The position numbers were made by a program, and so were the translations under genes. Positions 1 to 14,165 of a DNA stretch of 64,000 nt are shown here, piece by piece. This stretch comes from Prunella strophiata (taxonomy: Eukaryota > Chordata > Aves > Passeriformes > Prunellidae): assembly GCA_036583965.1 (NCBI GenBank), contig JAZBQD010000014.1, positions 46,952,490 through 47,016,489 of the forward strand, in the 5' to 3' direction. How positions within the stretch are numbered: the stretch's first letter is position 1; each line of letters opens with the position of its first letter. The notes beneath the pieces were generated by a model. That model worked only from the letters and a program-made list of their open reading frames with translations, was not told the origin of the DNA and ran no database searches.

Positions 1-2019
1 TATCTTGCAAAATGGATGACGTTTCATTATTCTCAGTGGAAGTCATCATTTAGGTAATAATTTCTTCCTAGTGTGGAAGCCATGTTGGGAGATGGGAACT
101 CTCCTGTTAGGGCTCAGATCATCAGCTGGCTTCCCATGCATGATGTAAGGGTTGTTCTCAGAGCACCTTCCCTGGTTTAGATGGTATTCTCTGTAATACA
201 AGGAAAATGAGCTATATGCATTTTGTTGATTAGAAGAATTTGAAAGAAGAAGTGAAAGGTGAGGAGCATAGGAGGGAAAACATGCTGTTTTCTACATGTG
301 CATAAGCAAATACAAAATTAAAGGACAGAGGAGGAATTGTGATGGGAGGGTTGAGGAAGAAGCCGTGGTGTTTCAAGGACGTGCACTTGAAAGCAGAAAG
401 AGCATCACAGTCAAGGAAAAAAATTCAGTAAAAATTCATCTTGTGTTGTAAAAGTATCTGAGTGACCAATATGCTTTTTTTTGCTGCTTCAGAGCAATCC
501 TACTTGCATGCCTGCAGTTTGATGCCATGGCTGCTGTATAACAGTACTGCAGATAATGAAAGATGTTTGGCTATCCTCTTTCATTCCATTTGTTACCATA
601 CTTATAATCCTGCATAAATAAAACCATAATTTTCTTCTTTTTCTATTGACACTTCTTACATAAGGATAATTTCAAAAATACTGCAATTTGTATAATCCTG
701 TGTTACTACATTGCATTCTTAACTTAATGTAATTTTTACTTGTGTAGGAACATGGAACAGCTTATAAACCAGTGGATCAAAAGTCAGTCCTGTGTGCTGC
801 TTGGGAAAAAAACAGAATGAATAAAACAATCATGTTCTCTATATTGATAAAAATGTTCAGAAGTACAAACCTGAGAGAAAAATTTGGAATACTTAAAATC
901 TATGCCAGAACTTGTGAGCATCTTTGAAGCATGAGTATTGTGTATCAGGCTACACTAACTCCATTCTGGTGGTGTTGGTGATGCACAGACTCATCTACCT
1001 GCCCTGATATTGTCTCAGGTGCTAAATATCCCAGAATGTAAATTAGCATCTATCTGCATACAACAAAGTGGCTAGCACACTCCAGTTTTACCACTGTGTG
1101 GATTCATGCTGCTAAAACCTTCTCTTAAACACCTTATCCTGTTATTTTTGGGCTGCTTTTCATAGCTTCTAAAGAGAGGACGAAAATCTGTCTTCACATC
1201 ATTTATGTGAATAGATAACGCAAAGTATTCTTTAACTTAGTGTTTTTACATCATTGAATCACATTGAATACATGAGAAGCTTTTCACTGCAAAACTTAAT
1301 TATACTTTCATTCAGTGGCCCTTACCCTTCATGACCACAGTTTCCAAACTATTGTAAGGTCTTGTCTGTGCACTGTATTTGTTGAACATCTAGCACGATG
1401 TGCTTTAATTTCTGATTGGAGTTTTTTCTCCTCTTTAATGGTTTCCTTAATAAAATAAAAAAAAATAATTAAAAAAAAATCTGTTAGCAAGGTCTGTAGT
1501 CCCTAATTGTTTATGTATAATGTAATGAGCAAAGTATCTTATTCTGCTTTATGCTTTTTGTGATTAGCTGTGCTAAGTGTCCTAAGGGTTCTTATCCTTC
1601 CTTATCTTAAAGGCCCTACTACCTCAGGCTTAACAGACAAACTTCAGTTTCAAGGAGAAGAGGAGTTTTTGGCAATATAAGAGAAGAATGGCCCAAAATA
1701 TCAAATATTTTTTACACATAGACCAATGATCAGAAAAGTGCTGTGAGGGCTAACTGTAACTTCCAACAGTTGCTGTGATGTGAATGAGATGTGAAAGATT
1801 CCTCAAGGCAGAAAGGGCCATTTTTTATTTCTCCTTTCCCAAGGATGGCCACTAATTGCTTCTTCTCCCCCTCTTACAGGTTGGAAATAATTGCATAATG
1901 ATTACAAAATCTATTTTTGTCCATATCTTTGTTGTTCTTCTCAATCAATGCCTCTCCTGCTTCTTAAGCTGGGCTCCAAAATTTTCTCAGAACTTTAGAC
2001 CGTACCTTCTTTCTCCTTG

Positions 2020-2034
2020 TTTTTTTTTTTTTTT
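2020..2034. repeat. T15 homopolymer
   Basis: Fifteen consecutive T residues after CTCCTTG. With the pyrimidine-rich bases before it, this resembles a polypyrimidine tract, but no AG with an open exon follows. Confidence 0.95.
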
Positions 2035-5000
2035 CAAAATATGCAGAGTGCATCAAGGATACAATTTCAGTCTGTACTCCCTGTACTGTGCTAGGATATT
2101 GTGTCTCTTTGTCAGTCATTCAGTGACTTACTAGCTGGAAGCCACAGCCTTTGGTGCACTGCAAGTGCAAACCAGGGTTAAGTGCCTGGAGCTAGCCAAG
2201 CTCTTCAGAAATGTTCCTGAAAGCCAAAAAATAGTTTTAAAAGATAAAAACTGCTCTGAGAGGCCAAGTGTTAAATCTAAAATGCCCAGCAAGTTCAGGG
2301 ATACTTAGTTCCTTCTCAGAGGAGCCTGAGAATGGTAGCCTGACTTATTGAGATACAGGCAGTCCTTTCAGTTGGTCTGAATTGTTGTAATTTACCAACA
2401 CTGTTATCCAGTATTGGTACATGCAAAAAGAGTATGAAGAAACAACTCCTAACTCTGTATTTAAAATTTGTTTATGCATTTTGATTGTTAAAATCCAGTG
2501 AGAAATCTGTGGCCAAATGACTCAGAAAACTCCAACAGAAAACCATTGGTAGAACCAGATAAACAAGATGCAGAAAAGTCAGATACAATGTAAAAAATCA
2601 AAGTACAAAACTTCATTTAGTTTTACAGTCAAGGGTGCTTTTCTTAAACAGTGTGGAAACCAGAGCTATCCTCTTATATGAATTTTTTTTCCTAAATAGT
2701 AAGGGACAAATGATAGAACTTGGCTAAACATGTGGGAATTATGGGTTATATTATTTCATTTTTGCTACTTTATATTTAGTTATTTATCTTACTGTTTTAG
2801 CAGTTTGGACTTGAAAGGTAATTTGTTAGGAATTTTAAGCATTTTATGCATGCCAAGCACTCTTAAAATTGGGAGTATGACTTTGATCAAAAACTCTGCA
2901 ACTCTGCTTCAAGACTCACTTAGGAGCCAACTGGCAGACCTGGGCATGGCGCTATTCAGGGCTATTAATATTTATCATTAATCTGATAGTAAGTTATGAA
3001 AACCTAAGTGTCCAATTAAATTCTAACCATTCTGTAAGTCTGTAATTTTTTTCCTTTTTTTTGCTTTGGTTGTGACATATTTTAAGAATGTAAGAATAAT
3101 TTGGAAAGAAAACCAGAGAGAGTGTTCTATGTGTTTTGTTCATTGCAGTTTTGGACAGAGGCAACCATGGTTACTATCATGAAATTTGATGAAAATAGGT
3201 TTTGTTCCCTTTTTCTGAAAAAAATCTCTTAATATGTTTGATGATACTTTAAATTATTTGATATGCTTCAATATTTGTTATATTAGGAAAAACAGAGGAA
3301 ATAAAACTTATACAGAAAACAAAAGGATTCATAGAAGAATTCATTCAGAAGTTTCTGAATATAAATAGTCTTTTCATTTAACTCTACTTTCTCCTAACAG
3401 TTACTTCTGTATATGTCAGGGCAGACCCAAATAACATTCCAAACAGACAATAGTTTGTTGAACAACTCTATGATCCCACCTCTGTCTGTTTAATAATTTT
3501 TTTCATATCTCCACTTCCCATAATGACGAGATCCATGATATTACACTCCAGTTAATATTTCTTTATTATTTACAGTAATATATTTCCTTTTCTTATTTCT
3601 TTTCCCTTTTACTGTATTATGGGATAAGAGTTCTTATCTAAAAAATGAAGCCTTGATTTACTCCATAAACATCTGTGTTTGGCATATGCATTGGAAAATT
3701 GATCTAGCTGTGATTTTTTTCCCACATGATGTAGCTTCAAGCTCAGTCTATTAAGCTACTTTATTTCAGATAACTGCTTTGATATTGAGATCTTGCCTGA
3801 TCTTGCCATTGAAGCTGTTCAGCTGTTGTCACTGATGTGGCGTTTCTGTTTGTAGGTCTGATAGAGGCTTAGTGCCCTCAAGTGATGCAGTTCATATTGA
3901 TCTTCATTGTTTTCTTATTGACCCAGTGCCCACAAATAGAAAGATTTCTGTATTCACTTCTTCTCTGTTTCTCAATTTCTTTGAATTGAAGTTAAAGGTC
4001 TCCCTGACTGTCCTGGATATTTAGTCTAGGTGTGTCTCCACATATTTCCAGCTTTGTCTCTTTCATTTTTTTCCACATTGCCAAAGATCTATAGTATATG
4101 TTAGAGCACCCCCTGCCTACTGATTCTTCTTTGACCACTGTGTGTTTCAAGATCTCATGGCAGAATAAATTGAAATGTGAGTTCTTGTGTTGAATGAACA
4201 GATTAAAAGAGCTGGTGCTGTTAGCTCTCACTTGCCATCTGAGACAAATTTCAGCTCGGTGAGTACTTCTTTTCTGTATTAAGCAGTAAAGTAAAAGCTG
4301 ACCACTGTGATCACTGTTTTGAGTTTCAAGTGGACAGAGTAAGGAAAAGCTCCTTGCAGCAATCTTGGCTAGTAGATAGTAACCAATCAGCCCTGCTGCA
4401 ATAGAAAAAAAGGGGCATGCTGATATACATGTCTCCCTCCCAGACTAATGCTTCAATCTCCATCAGCATTCTGCTAATTTCTTAATACAATAAGTAAAAC
4501 ATGATTGCAAAAGGAAATTTGCAGAGTAGTAGAGATTTTTCAAATATATTGTGTTGCCATTACTGCCCTGGTTTAATTATAATTTTTTAATTCAATCTCT
4601 CACTTGCTGTGAAAAATTAATATTCAGGACAAAGTCACATATTACTTCTTATCAATACAATAGATGAGCTGTTGAAGGATGAGGTTATATAAAACACTGG
4701 TTGTGGTTTTGTTCTTTTCTGTGTGAAAAATGTTTTTTGCTTGTAAGTATCATCATAGATTTTCCTACTAAAATTTCCACTTACTAGTCACTGGTCCTGA
4801 TACAGGAAATATGAGGAGACACAGATCTCTATTATTGGGATTTCAGATTCAGCTATCATAATATTTTTTTTTAATTTTTTTTTTCATTATGAAACCTAAC
4901 TGGAAACATTTCTTCAGAAAAGTAGGCAATGTTTAGCAATTATTAACAGTGAATTGAGAGTGGGAGCCTTGCAACATAAACCGAGCAGTCAGACACAAGA

Positions 5001-7292
5001 GAAAATGTGACTTTCATAAATAAAAAGATCTGTTCTGACTGTAAAATTGGACACCAGAAACTTGTATCTGTTACATTACCTAGCTGAACAGCTATAAAGT
5101 TTAACACGTAATATAAGTAAGTAAACTTGAATTTAGGATGCAGTTAAGAGGTTGAAGAGATTTGAAGGTCATGCCTTATTAGAATTGTCACACATATTTT
5201 TTTAGTAACAATAGCACTACTTGTTAGCCAGGTTTCTCATGTAGATTTCTATTTATACAGAATTTTGAAGCTTGAAATATTCCACTACAGCTTTGTTTGT
5301 TATTCCACCTACAATCACAGAGCCCTGAGTTGTGCATTGTGCGTCAAAACATATTCCATTCTTTCAGAGTTCTTGGGGAGGAAATATGATGTAATTCATT
5401 ATGCCCTGAAGATAAACAGTACCTCTTGACCTTTTCAAGAAAAGTTGCAATATTTTCTTATTCCAGAATGTAATATTGTACTGAGCCGATATCAATGTGA
5501 TAAGATAAATGTTTCCTTTTCTAATGTAAACCAGAGTGCACTACATTTATATAAAAATCTTGGGGGATACCCAAAGCCTCCAGATAAAAAGGGGCAGCTT
5601 GGCTATTGTAGGTCTGCATTTTTGAATTCTCAGTCTCAAAGCACAAAGGGCAAACTGTAGCTAGTCGTGAAGACAATGGCCATTTTTCAGAATGAATGGC
5701 TTTTTGCACTGCCCTGTTTAGGATTCTCCTAAAGAATTTTCAAGCAAATTTTAAAAAGTATAGAATTTGTTACCATTAAAAAAGAAACCAAACAAAAGCC
5801 CATAAAAATAAAGATTACCTGTCTTTCTTCTCAGTACCACAATCTTTTGAGATGTCCCAGTAGAAGCCTGTGAGTCAGTGCTACTCTATGTGTAGTTAAA
5901 TTGCTTTTTACAATACTCAGTATTTCAGGAAATGAAAAACTAATGAGGAGTATTGTTTTATCTCATTTCTTTTTCTGCATTTTCTGCTGATGTTCAGAGC
6001 ACAGTTTTCTTTATTATCTATTCTTTATTTCTCCGTTGCATTGCACATGGCATGTTTCTGATTGATGAAGTTGGTTATGTGCAAATGTGGTCACCACTGT
6101 GGAGAGGGCTCTGAACATGGCACTTTCAGCTTCCCTTCTGCCTGTAAGACAAAGCCCATATCCAAAAACAGAAGCATATTTGGCTTCATGGACTTAGCCC
6201 AAGTGTTAATACAGAGTCCTAGTCTCCTTCCTGGCAAATCTCTCTTCCAATGGCCTCATTTATCTTTATATGTTAAAATGCTTTTCTATGCAGGTCTGCT
6301 GATTATGTGGCATGTAAAAACCCTCTGTTATTCATGTGTATTCTATTCACAGAAAAGAGTAGCTTTAACTGCAGCTACTATTGTATATAAAATGACATGG
6401 TATATTTTAAAATCAGTTGATTGTTATTGCTTCTGCTCTTACTGCATTTGGGACTTCATAGATATTCTGAACGCTTACTACTGTAAGCAAAATAATACTG
6501 TTGCACTACAAAGCAGTAACATCTTTGAACCCCTTCAGGCTGAAAGTAAGACTATTCTAAACATACTAATCACAGCATATAAATTAGATTCAGCAGGGAT
6601 TAAAATACAGGAGAAAAGAGCAGTTAAAGAACAGGGGTAAGAAGAAATGAAGTGTCATTAAATCCATCATTTTTATTTATGTATCACATTAATAAATTTT
6701 TTTGACTTTTTTTTATTAATTTTTATTTATTTAAACCTAAGGAAGAATCTAAACATCTAAAGACAACATTTGGAAAGATTAAGGTCACTATTAGGAAATT
6801 AACTGCAGAAAGTTTGGAGAGAAGACTTTTAAGTTCTTGAGTGAAACAGAAACATGAGTGAAGATGAGGCTACCATGTTGGGCAATGTAAGGAAGCTCTT
6901 GGAGTCACCCAGGGAAGAAGACAGCCATAATGAAAAAAGGAAGGCTGACTGATCAGAAGAAAAAAAGTACACAAGGTCCTTTAGGGGGTCACATTGACTA
7001 GGACTTTGAGAATAAAGGATTTGATTTTGGTTTGAAAACAAATGGTTTGTTCACCAGGGAACCAAGTAGAATGTATGAACCAGATATTCTCTACACCAGA
7101 AAAAAACTATTTGTAAACTAATGAGGTTTAGAGGCAAAGAACTTAGACACTGTGTTAGCAAATGTGCAATCAATCTAAGTATCTTACTTAGATACTGTTC
7201 TCTCTTTATTCCCCGCATTTAAGACAGTTCCACATATCTGCAGTAAAGACAATCCAAAATTTCTTCCAGCTTAAATATAGTTTCAAGAATAT

Positions 7293-7314
7293 ATTAATTA
7301 ATTAATTAATTAAT
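7293..7314. repeat. (ATTA)n microsatellite
   Basis: About five and a half copies of the tetranucleotide ATTA. Each junction forms TTAATTAA, so the repeat is also rich in homeodomain-type TAATTA cores. Confidence 0.97.
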
Positions 7315-8588
7315 GTTTATGCAGTCTGTATTCTACAGTAAAAGTGCATACTAAGGCAGAAATGGTATAAATGACTCAGTGGTGTTTACCACTCAGTTTG
7401 TTGCTTATCTCCTTGCTCATTGTTGGGGATAGTTACATAATCTGTATCAAATTCATTCTGCAGCTGTCAGTTCCTGCAAGCATATCAACAGGCAGGTAGG
7501 ATTTCTAGAAGGCAGATGACCACATCACTAAGACAACTGCTTTAATTGGCATAATCAGTACAAGAAATGAAGACTAGAATAACATGAAATAGAATTGCTT
7601 TTGTGTCCCTTAAAAGGAGAAAAGGAGGCAGTGATGGGCTAGCATTTACTAGCTTCTGCAGCTGACTGTGCTGAACTTTCCCTGAACATAGAAAAAGTAC
7701 ATTGTAATCTCCAAAATCATCCATCTAACATTAAACAGAAAGGAAAGGGAAAAAAAGAAAGAAAAAAAAGTGGGGGATTGTTGTTCAGAAACATTTATAT
7801 CTGACTGGAGGATTCTACAGAAATGAGGATTCCCAGTGAAATTAACATCTCTGCACACTCCTTTCTTGTGTCTCATGGCAGAATGGAGCTTGTCTGTGCC
7901 TTGAATTTCACTGTCACCTTGCATTTCTTCTTTACTAGACTGAAGGGTTTTAAATCTGTTTGAAATCTGTATACCTTTGGATATTGCTTGAAATTAGCTA
8001 CAGTGTGAATAGACATGAGAGATTGACAGTTGAACACATATAGTAATCAGCAAGGGCAGGATTTAATTGCAGCTAATATATACTGGTTGAACACCACTCC
8101 ATATAAAGATATTTTATATTCAATTATATTTATAATGTTCTAGGCAATCAACATATGCTAAAACTTAAAAGTATAAGCATTTAATCTAACACAGATTTGA
8201 CCTGTCCGTTCTTCCTTTGCTTGCCAGAAGCTTTTATTCCTTTCTGTATAGAAAACAGTTTCAGAAATGCAACTCTGGATACAGGACCAGATAGCTTCCT
8301 GTGTTTGCTCCTACTAACTATTTGAATTTGAGGATGCATTAGAGGCTGTCATGTGAAATTTTAAATTAATTCCGTTTCCAAAACCTTATTTTACTTGAGA
8401 AATTCAGGAAACTTGCTGAAGCTGTATTACAGTGTGGGTGAATACATATGGCTTATGACAGGTTAGATACAACACAATAATTTATGACTGTATGTACATT
8501 TCTAAATTCCCTTCTTTTCTCTTGAGTAGAAACTTTCTTCTCCTTATCTTTCATTTTTGATTTTTATATAACTATGTTGTTGAAGCTT

Positions 8589-8622
8589 TAGGTGTCATTT
8601 TTTTGTCTTCTTGTGACACCTA
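8589..8622. repeat. Perfect 9-bp inverted repeat (hairpin)
   Basis: TAGGTGTCA (8589-8597) and TGACACCTA (8614-8622) are exact reverse complements separated by a 16-base T-rich loop. TGACACCT contains a T-box-like half-site core (GGTGTCA), but binding is not shown. Confidence 0.75.
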
Positions 8623-9700
8623 GGAAAAAAACCCAAACTGAAACAAAATCAGAATTCTGCTATGCCATAAATAATATGGGGTAATATAGTTGCAAAACTT
8701 AAAATATATGTTCTAGTACAGAGATTAAATGAGGAACTGCAACAGAGGCTTTTGGTTCTCAAAAATTAAGAAATTTTAAGAAAACTTTGTCTGAAAAAAC
8801 CATACAACCTGGAAAACAAATGCTCAGCTTGCTACCACTTGCATTTGGCAAAATTTCAGAAATCACTTCTTCCAACAAATGTAGTGATTGGTAAAGGTGA
8901 GAATTCTTGCAGGCATTGCTCTTAGGGTTTTTTGTACTTTAACTTTGTTGCAAAGTGTCTACTTTTGAATGCTGTTAATTCACAAGTAAATAATTTTAAA
9001 TGGGGCTCTTGATATATCTTGTCTTGCAAGATGATATAAAAGCTTGAGTGAATTTCATGTGTTCAGATTTCAAAGAATGGGGCCTATTAGGTCACTTTGG
9101 AGTCTACCAATGTTTTTTATAAAAGAGAGACTATCTATACTACTTAAACTGTGTCAGACTAGTCAGAAAAACACTTGCCTTGAAAATTAAGGATGTCAGT
9201 TTAAGTAAAATTAATTTTTTTTCTTCAGTAGCATAATCATCTCTAGTCACTAAAATATCTATTCTCAATGTTATTGTGCTGGCCTGATATTTATACTCTG
9301 CTTACCATATGAGTCTTTTAAAATACCTTCTAGTTGGGAAGAAATTTAATTTCTATTCAACATTACTTCCATTGTTTCTATTTTGGTGCTATTCCCTTTG
9401 CACTTGTAAAAAAAATCTGAAAATTGTCCTTATTTTACAATTTTTAGTCCTTGTAGTCTTTCTGTGATTCACCTTTTCTCTGTGTCTTTTATAGCAATGA
9501 AGGAATAATTAAGTTTTTCTTCTGAGAGGACAGAATCTTGCCAAAATCTGATGCAGAAAAATCTGAAGAAAAGTACTACTGATGATTAAATTGTTTTAAA
9601 ATACATTCCTAACACTCTTCATTTTCACAGTGTACTTTTCCTGAAAAATGCCATTTTCATAGTATCCTTAAAATGAACAAATAAAAGTATTCATACTATT

Positions 9701-9715
9701 AAAAAAAAAAAAAAA
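9701..9715. repeat. A15 homopolymer
   Basis: Fifteen consecutive A residues; no retroposon body upstream is recognised. Confidence 0.95.
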
Positions 9716-12700
9716 CAAACCCTTTAAGTGCTTGAAGTTGGACCTTTTTACTCTTTTCACTTGTTTTTGTGCAAATGCCACTGGTGATACCACAAAGCCT
9801 TTGCAATGCTCTCTGCCATCTGATTCGAGTCCCAGTCACCTTTGCTGAATAACCTGCTTGCTTCTTTGCCAGTATCAGATGGAGTTCAGTCCCAGCATTG
9901 AGATCTGGGGCACTCTTGGAGTTGTGACTAACCTGAGCTCTGGAAATTACTTATTTTAGAGCCTTTGTCAAATTACATAACTCTGAATACTCAGTCTTAA
10001 GTGCCTAAACATGAGGATGAGAAATACTATCAACCATATTAGTATTTACAGAAATTATTATATGGTACTATTTTTGTGGATTGGATTTATGGTAACTCTC
10101 GAAATAGATGCTTTGGAATCTTTGGGGGTTTTGCCACTGCTTCTTTAATGAAGGAAATGAAAGTTTTTCATAAAACAGTGGCTGTTGTCAAAATTTTGAC
10201 TTTCATCAGTAAAACTCATCCCAGATGTATAAGGTGTCTATATAAAACTGGTACTTAAAACTCATCAGCAGATACACCATGGGAGGTTCAGGATGCAGCA
10301 GTTCAGAATGAAAGGAGTCTTGATTCCCCCACCCTGGAGTGTCTGCCCTTGTTTCTGACAACATTCTTTTTTTTCCAACCTGTACAGATATGAAATTTAG
10401 GTTCTTTGACACTCTCACAAGCCATCCAAAATCATAACCTGGCTGCTTCTGCCAAGGGAGGCTCCAAAACAACATTTTGGCTCAACTGTTTTGAGCACAC
10501 AGCCATGATCTTCACTAGTAAATGAAACACATGATTCCTGGATACTAAACTGAGCAGTTGACAGAGGGTGAGACACACATGAGCATTTTAGTCCCCAAAA
10601 CTGGGATAGCTGCACCCAGTTCTGTAGTCAAATTGGTCCTTGGAAAAGTCTGACTGCAGAGCTGTGCCAGGGCATAGCCTGGGACAGCATGGTCAGCACA
10701 GGTGAAAAATGCATGCCCAGAGCTGTACTCAGAGCTTGCTGGTGCAGAAAAATCACATTCTCAGTCACTCTCCAGTTTTCAGTGTAGGTGAAGCCTGAGA
10801 GAGTTGGTAAAAGTGATGTTGTCATCATGCCTTTTTTAGTAATGCACTCCCTAGTAGTTTTTTGTAACTCTAGTACACGAAAGTGCTTGCAGGGTTCATG
10901 TCTTAGTGTTATTAATGAACCTGGGGATTGCTGGAGAAGGAGGGTGAGAACCTCTGACATTCATCTAAAATCAAAGATGGTTTCACCTGCTGGCAACAGC
11001 TCTTTCTTCAGGTAGCAGCATAAGCCTTATGCCATAAACTGTGCTCCAGAAAGAATTTCAAAGCCATCCCAAAGTCTTCACATAAAATAGTTTCTCTCCT
11101 GTTTTTATTCTTCAGTCCGCTGTCCTATGGCACAAGAAGATCCCTGGGAATTGCAGTAGACGAATAGGCATTATCCAGAAGGCTTTCTCATAAAAGGCAA
11201 GGCCTTCTGACTAAAAATACTATAATACTATGATGTCTGTCATCTATTTTTTCCCAAATCTCAGAGCTGAAATTATCTATGTTTTATTCTGCAAAATAAA
11301 AAATCCATCTCTAATAGATGACATAAAATGTTTAAAATAACAGCTAAATTAAAATTTACTGTAGATTGTAACACTGTACTAGTATTGAGATATCTAGTCA
11401 GGAATAGATCCATGTTTTGTGTGATACTTGAAATTCATGGTGTGAAGAAGTGATGATCCAGTAAGATAGATAAATGTTCACAGAGAAGATGCACTGCGTC
11501 CTGCCTAGTAAATTAAATTAAAAGGCAATATATTTACAGTTTGCTGAGGTTTAAAATGTACCAAGAAGGAAAAAGAAGGTATTGTAGGAAGGAGAATCTG
11601 GAAAATATTTCTGGGATACGAAATCTGAACTCTGTGCAATGTATGAAGAGGAGTGCCTTTACAAAACTAGTGACTGAGCTTAGACCGTCGTAAGTTGATG
11701 GCATGACAGAGGACTGAAAAAATAAAAGTTGATCATTAAGTTTTGATTTATATAAAGAATAGTTGGAGGAATATATGGAGTAAAATTTATATCTAAATTT
11801 CTATATCCTAATTTCCAACATACTTTGATCATGCGCTAGATTGCAAATGCTTTTTTTATGTGCATGTTAGTGATAGTGATTATGTAATATAAACTACGTG
11901 GTTCAGAGGAAATTTTTACAGTCTGATGCCAGAATACTGATGTGAAGTATTACATATGTTTGGCTTCAGCACTACCTGGGTGTGTCTGCTTTTACAAATG
12001 CATTTAAAGGTGATAATGGCCCTGAGCATATTTATGATTATAATTCCTTGATTAGCTTGCTGTTTAGGAAGATTACCATAGATGCCAAGGCAGTATAAAA
12101 ATGGATAACTTTTTCCTGGGTGAGTTTGATGAAGTGTGATAGAAACATCTACCTTTTAATTCAAATGTCTAACCTGTTGCATTGCTCATGCATATTACTT
12201 GGGAATTCCTTGCACAGTTGCTATCGGTTCTCCAGCACCTAAATGCCCTGGGATTTGCAAAATATCTTTATTCCTCTTCTGCAAAACAAGTTTAATAGCT
12301 TCAGGTCTTTTCTTTTTCATCCCTGCGAGTTTCTAATCATAAAGAATATACTTCCTACTAGATGTCCTCACAAGGACTGAAACTGGGATGAGGAGCCCGA
12401 GGACATTTGCCTGTCTCTCTATACTTGCATTTTAGCTTAAAATTAAAGCTCTTTGTCATTTCACTCTTTTTATAATCTTCACTCTTAAAAGTCCCCGAAG
12501 TGGAGAATGCTTTCTCAGTAGCACTGTCTACATGGACTGTTAAGGCTACCCTTCAAAACATACAATTCACTTGCCAACTACAGCAAGAACCTGAAGGTTG
12601 GTATTCTTCAGAGACAGAGGTCTGTGTGTTGGATTGTGCCTGCTATATCATCAAGAAATGCACCAAAAAGTTAAAAGGTTGATAAGCAGTCCGAGAGAAA

Positions 12701-12752
12701 AACTGAAATTGTAATAATTCAACTAGGTCAGAGTAGACCACAAGTGCAGATA

Positions 12753-12809
12753 GCACTTTTATGTTTTATATAAACATATAGCACATTTTATGTTTTATAC
12801 AAATATATA
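12753..12809. repeat. Imperfect 28-bp tandem duplication
   Basis: Two adjacent copies of a 28-29 bp unit begin GCAC-TTTTATGTTTTATA and end ATATA (12753-12780 and 12781-12809). They differ at a few positions and by one inserted base. Confidence 0.85.
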
Positions 12810-14019
12810 AACCAATTTGTGATCAGGAAACAGAGGTTTCTCTGGCATCTCACTGTCCACACTTAGTACCAGATTTTAGTGCTCAGAATTATTCCAAGGA
12901 GTTTAGATCAGACTGTTGGTTTTCAGCGCAGTTCAGAATGATTGCCCAATGCCACCATTAGTAAGTTTAGTGTCTAGAAATGGGCTGCTATTTGCATAAT
13001 TTACTTTATCTCATATCAAGACAAGTTTTTACTGGTTTGTTTGTTTTTTTTTAACTGCAGACCAAACTCCTCTTCTGTCTCCAAAATATAGTTTCTCAAA
13101 AGCCTTAAAAGATTGCAAATAAAATGGCTATTATTATATTGCCTGTTTACGTTAATGTTTGTTGTTTCTTCCCTTAATCATTATTTTATTGAATATGTTC
13201 CTGTTAGATAGCTTTTTATGTAAACTGAAGTTTTAAAAAGCATGACAAAAACATCCATAAGAAGAAATAAAAAATATGAGCAGTAGGATTTCAGTTTGGC
13301 TGATTTACCTTTAGCAATACAGACTGATTTTTAATGTGTCTGAGATTACATAGTGACTTTGGATCAAAGTAGTTCATCAAAAACATGGCCAGTTTGTTTT
13401 TGCTTTTTTTTTCACTTGTGGAGATGTCTGACTTAAGTTGATCTAATGGTTCTTTGGACCCTCATTCTTGCCTTATTTTTCTCTCCTCTTCTTAGTTCTC
13501 CACTTCAGCCACATTTCTGTTGTTTCTAGTAAAAATTGTATTAACAAGAAAATCTTGTTTTCTGCTACTGTTGTGTCCATACTTGGAGGTGAGGACACAA
13601 GAATCCTGATCTGGGGCTCTGACTGCAGTTAAGGCACAGAGCATTTATTTCTAAGCCATCCTCTGTTCTGTATACACTATTTCTCTGTTCAGTCCAAAAT
13701 TTCAAGGATAGTCTCATAAACACAAAAATTGGTCGAGTAAGGTCAGAAAATTCCAAAGAGCAACTCTGTATGTGCAGCTCTTGCTGATCCTCTGCTGTTA
13801 GCTCACCATGGAAACAAACCATGCTGGAGCTTCCTGATATTCAGTTTATGAGTACATGGTGTTATTTGAAAAGTAGCAAGGTGTTAGACATCACAGTAAT
13901 CCGAACTTGGCATGCTTTCACAGGAGCCACACAATCAAATAAATCAGGGCTGTGAGACACTTCTAAAGATCTTCTGTGTCCCAGAGCAGAATTGGTGCTC
14001 TTAACTCTTCCTTAAGATC

Positions 14020-14165
14020 CTTCTTGAACAGGTTCAGCGATAACGATTTTGCAGCATGTACACAGTTTATTGTACCCCTCCACTACTCTACCATTGGAAA
14101 GTTTCTTCTTAAATTTAATTAAATCTCCCTGGATTCAATTTAAGGCCATTTTTGCTTGTGTTTCC
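14020..14165 (-). mobile_element. Decayed CR1 LINE 3'-region fragment (antisense)
   Basis: The + strand reads, with many substitutions, like the reverse complement of a CR1 3' region: a CTTGAACA...TTCAG...GAT opening, then a TTGTACC...CTACT...GGAAAGTTTCTTCTTAA section, then AAATCTCCCT...TTCAATTTAAGGCCATT...CTTGTG. CR1 is the main LINE family of birds and other reptiles. The order of these blocks matches the family, which supports homology over chance. Decay implies an old insertion. Boundaries are approximate, and no target-site duplication or 3' octamer repeat is visible. Confidence 0.65.

Noticed and set aside
9661..9715. A15 run as the tail of a processed retrocopy
   Set aside because: Upstream sequence has no open frame or recognisable gene similarity, and no target-site duplication is evident.
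10206..10960. Three successive minus-strand open frames suggesting an antisense gene
   Set aside because: They are in different frames with no splice sites joining them sensibly and no recognisable protein.
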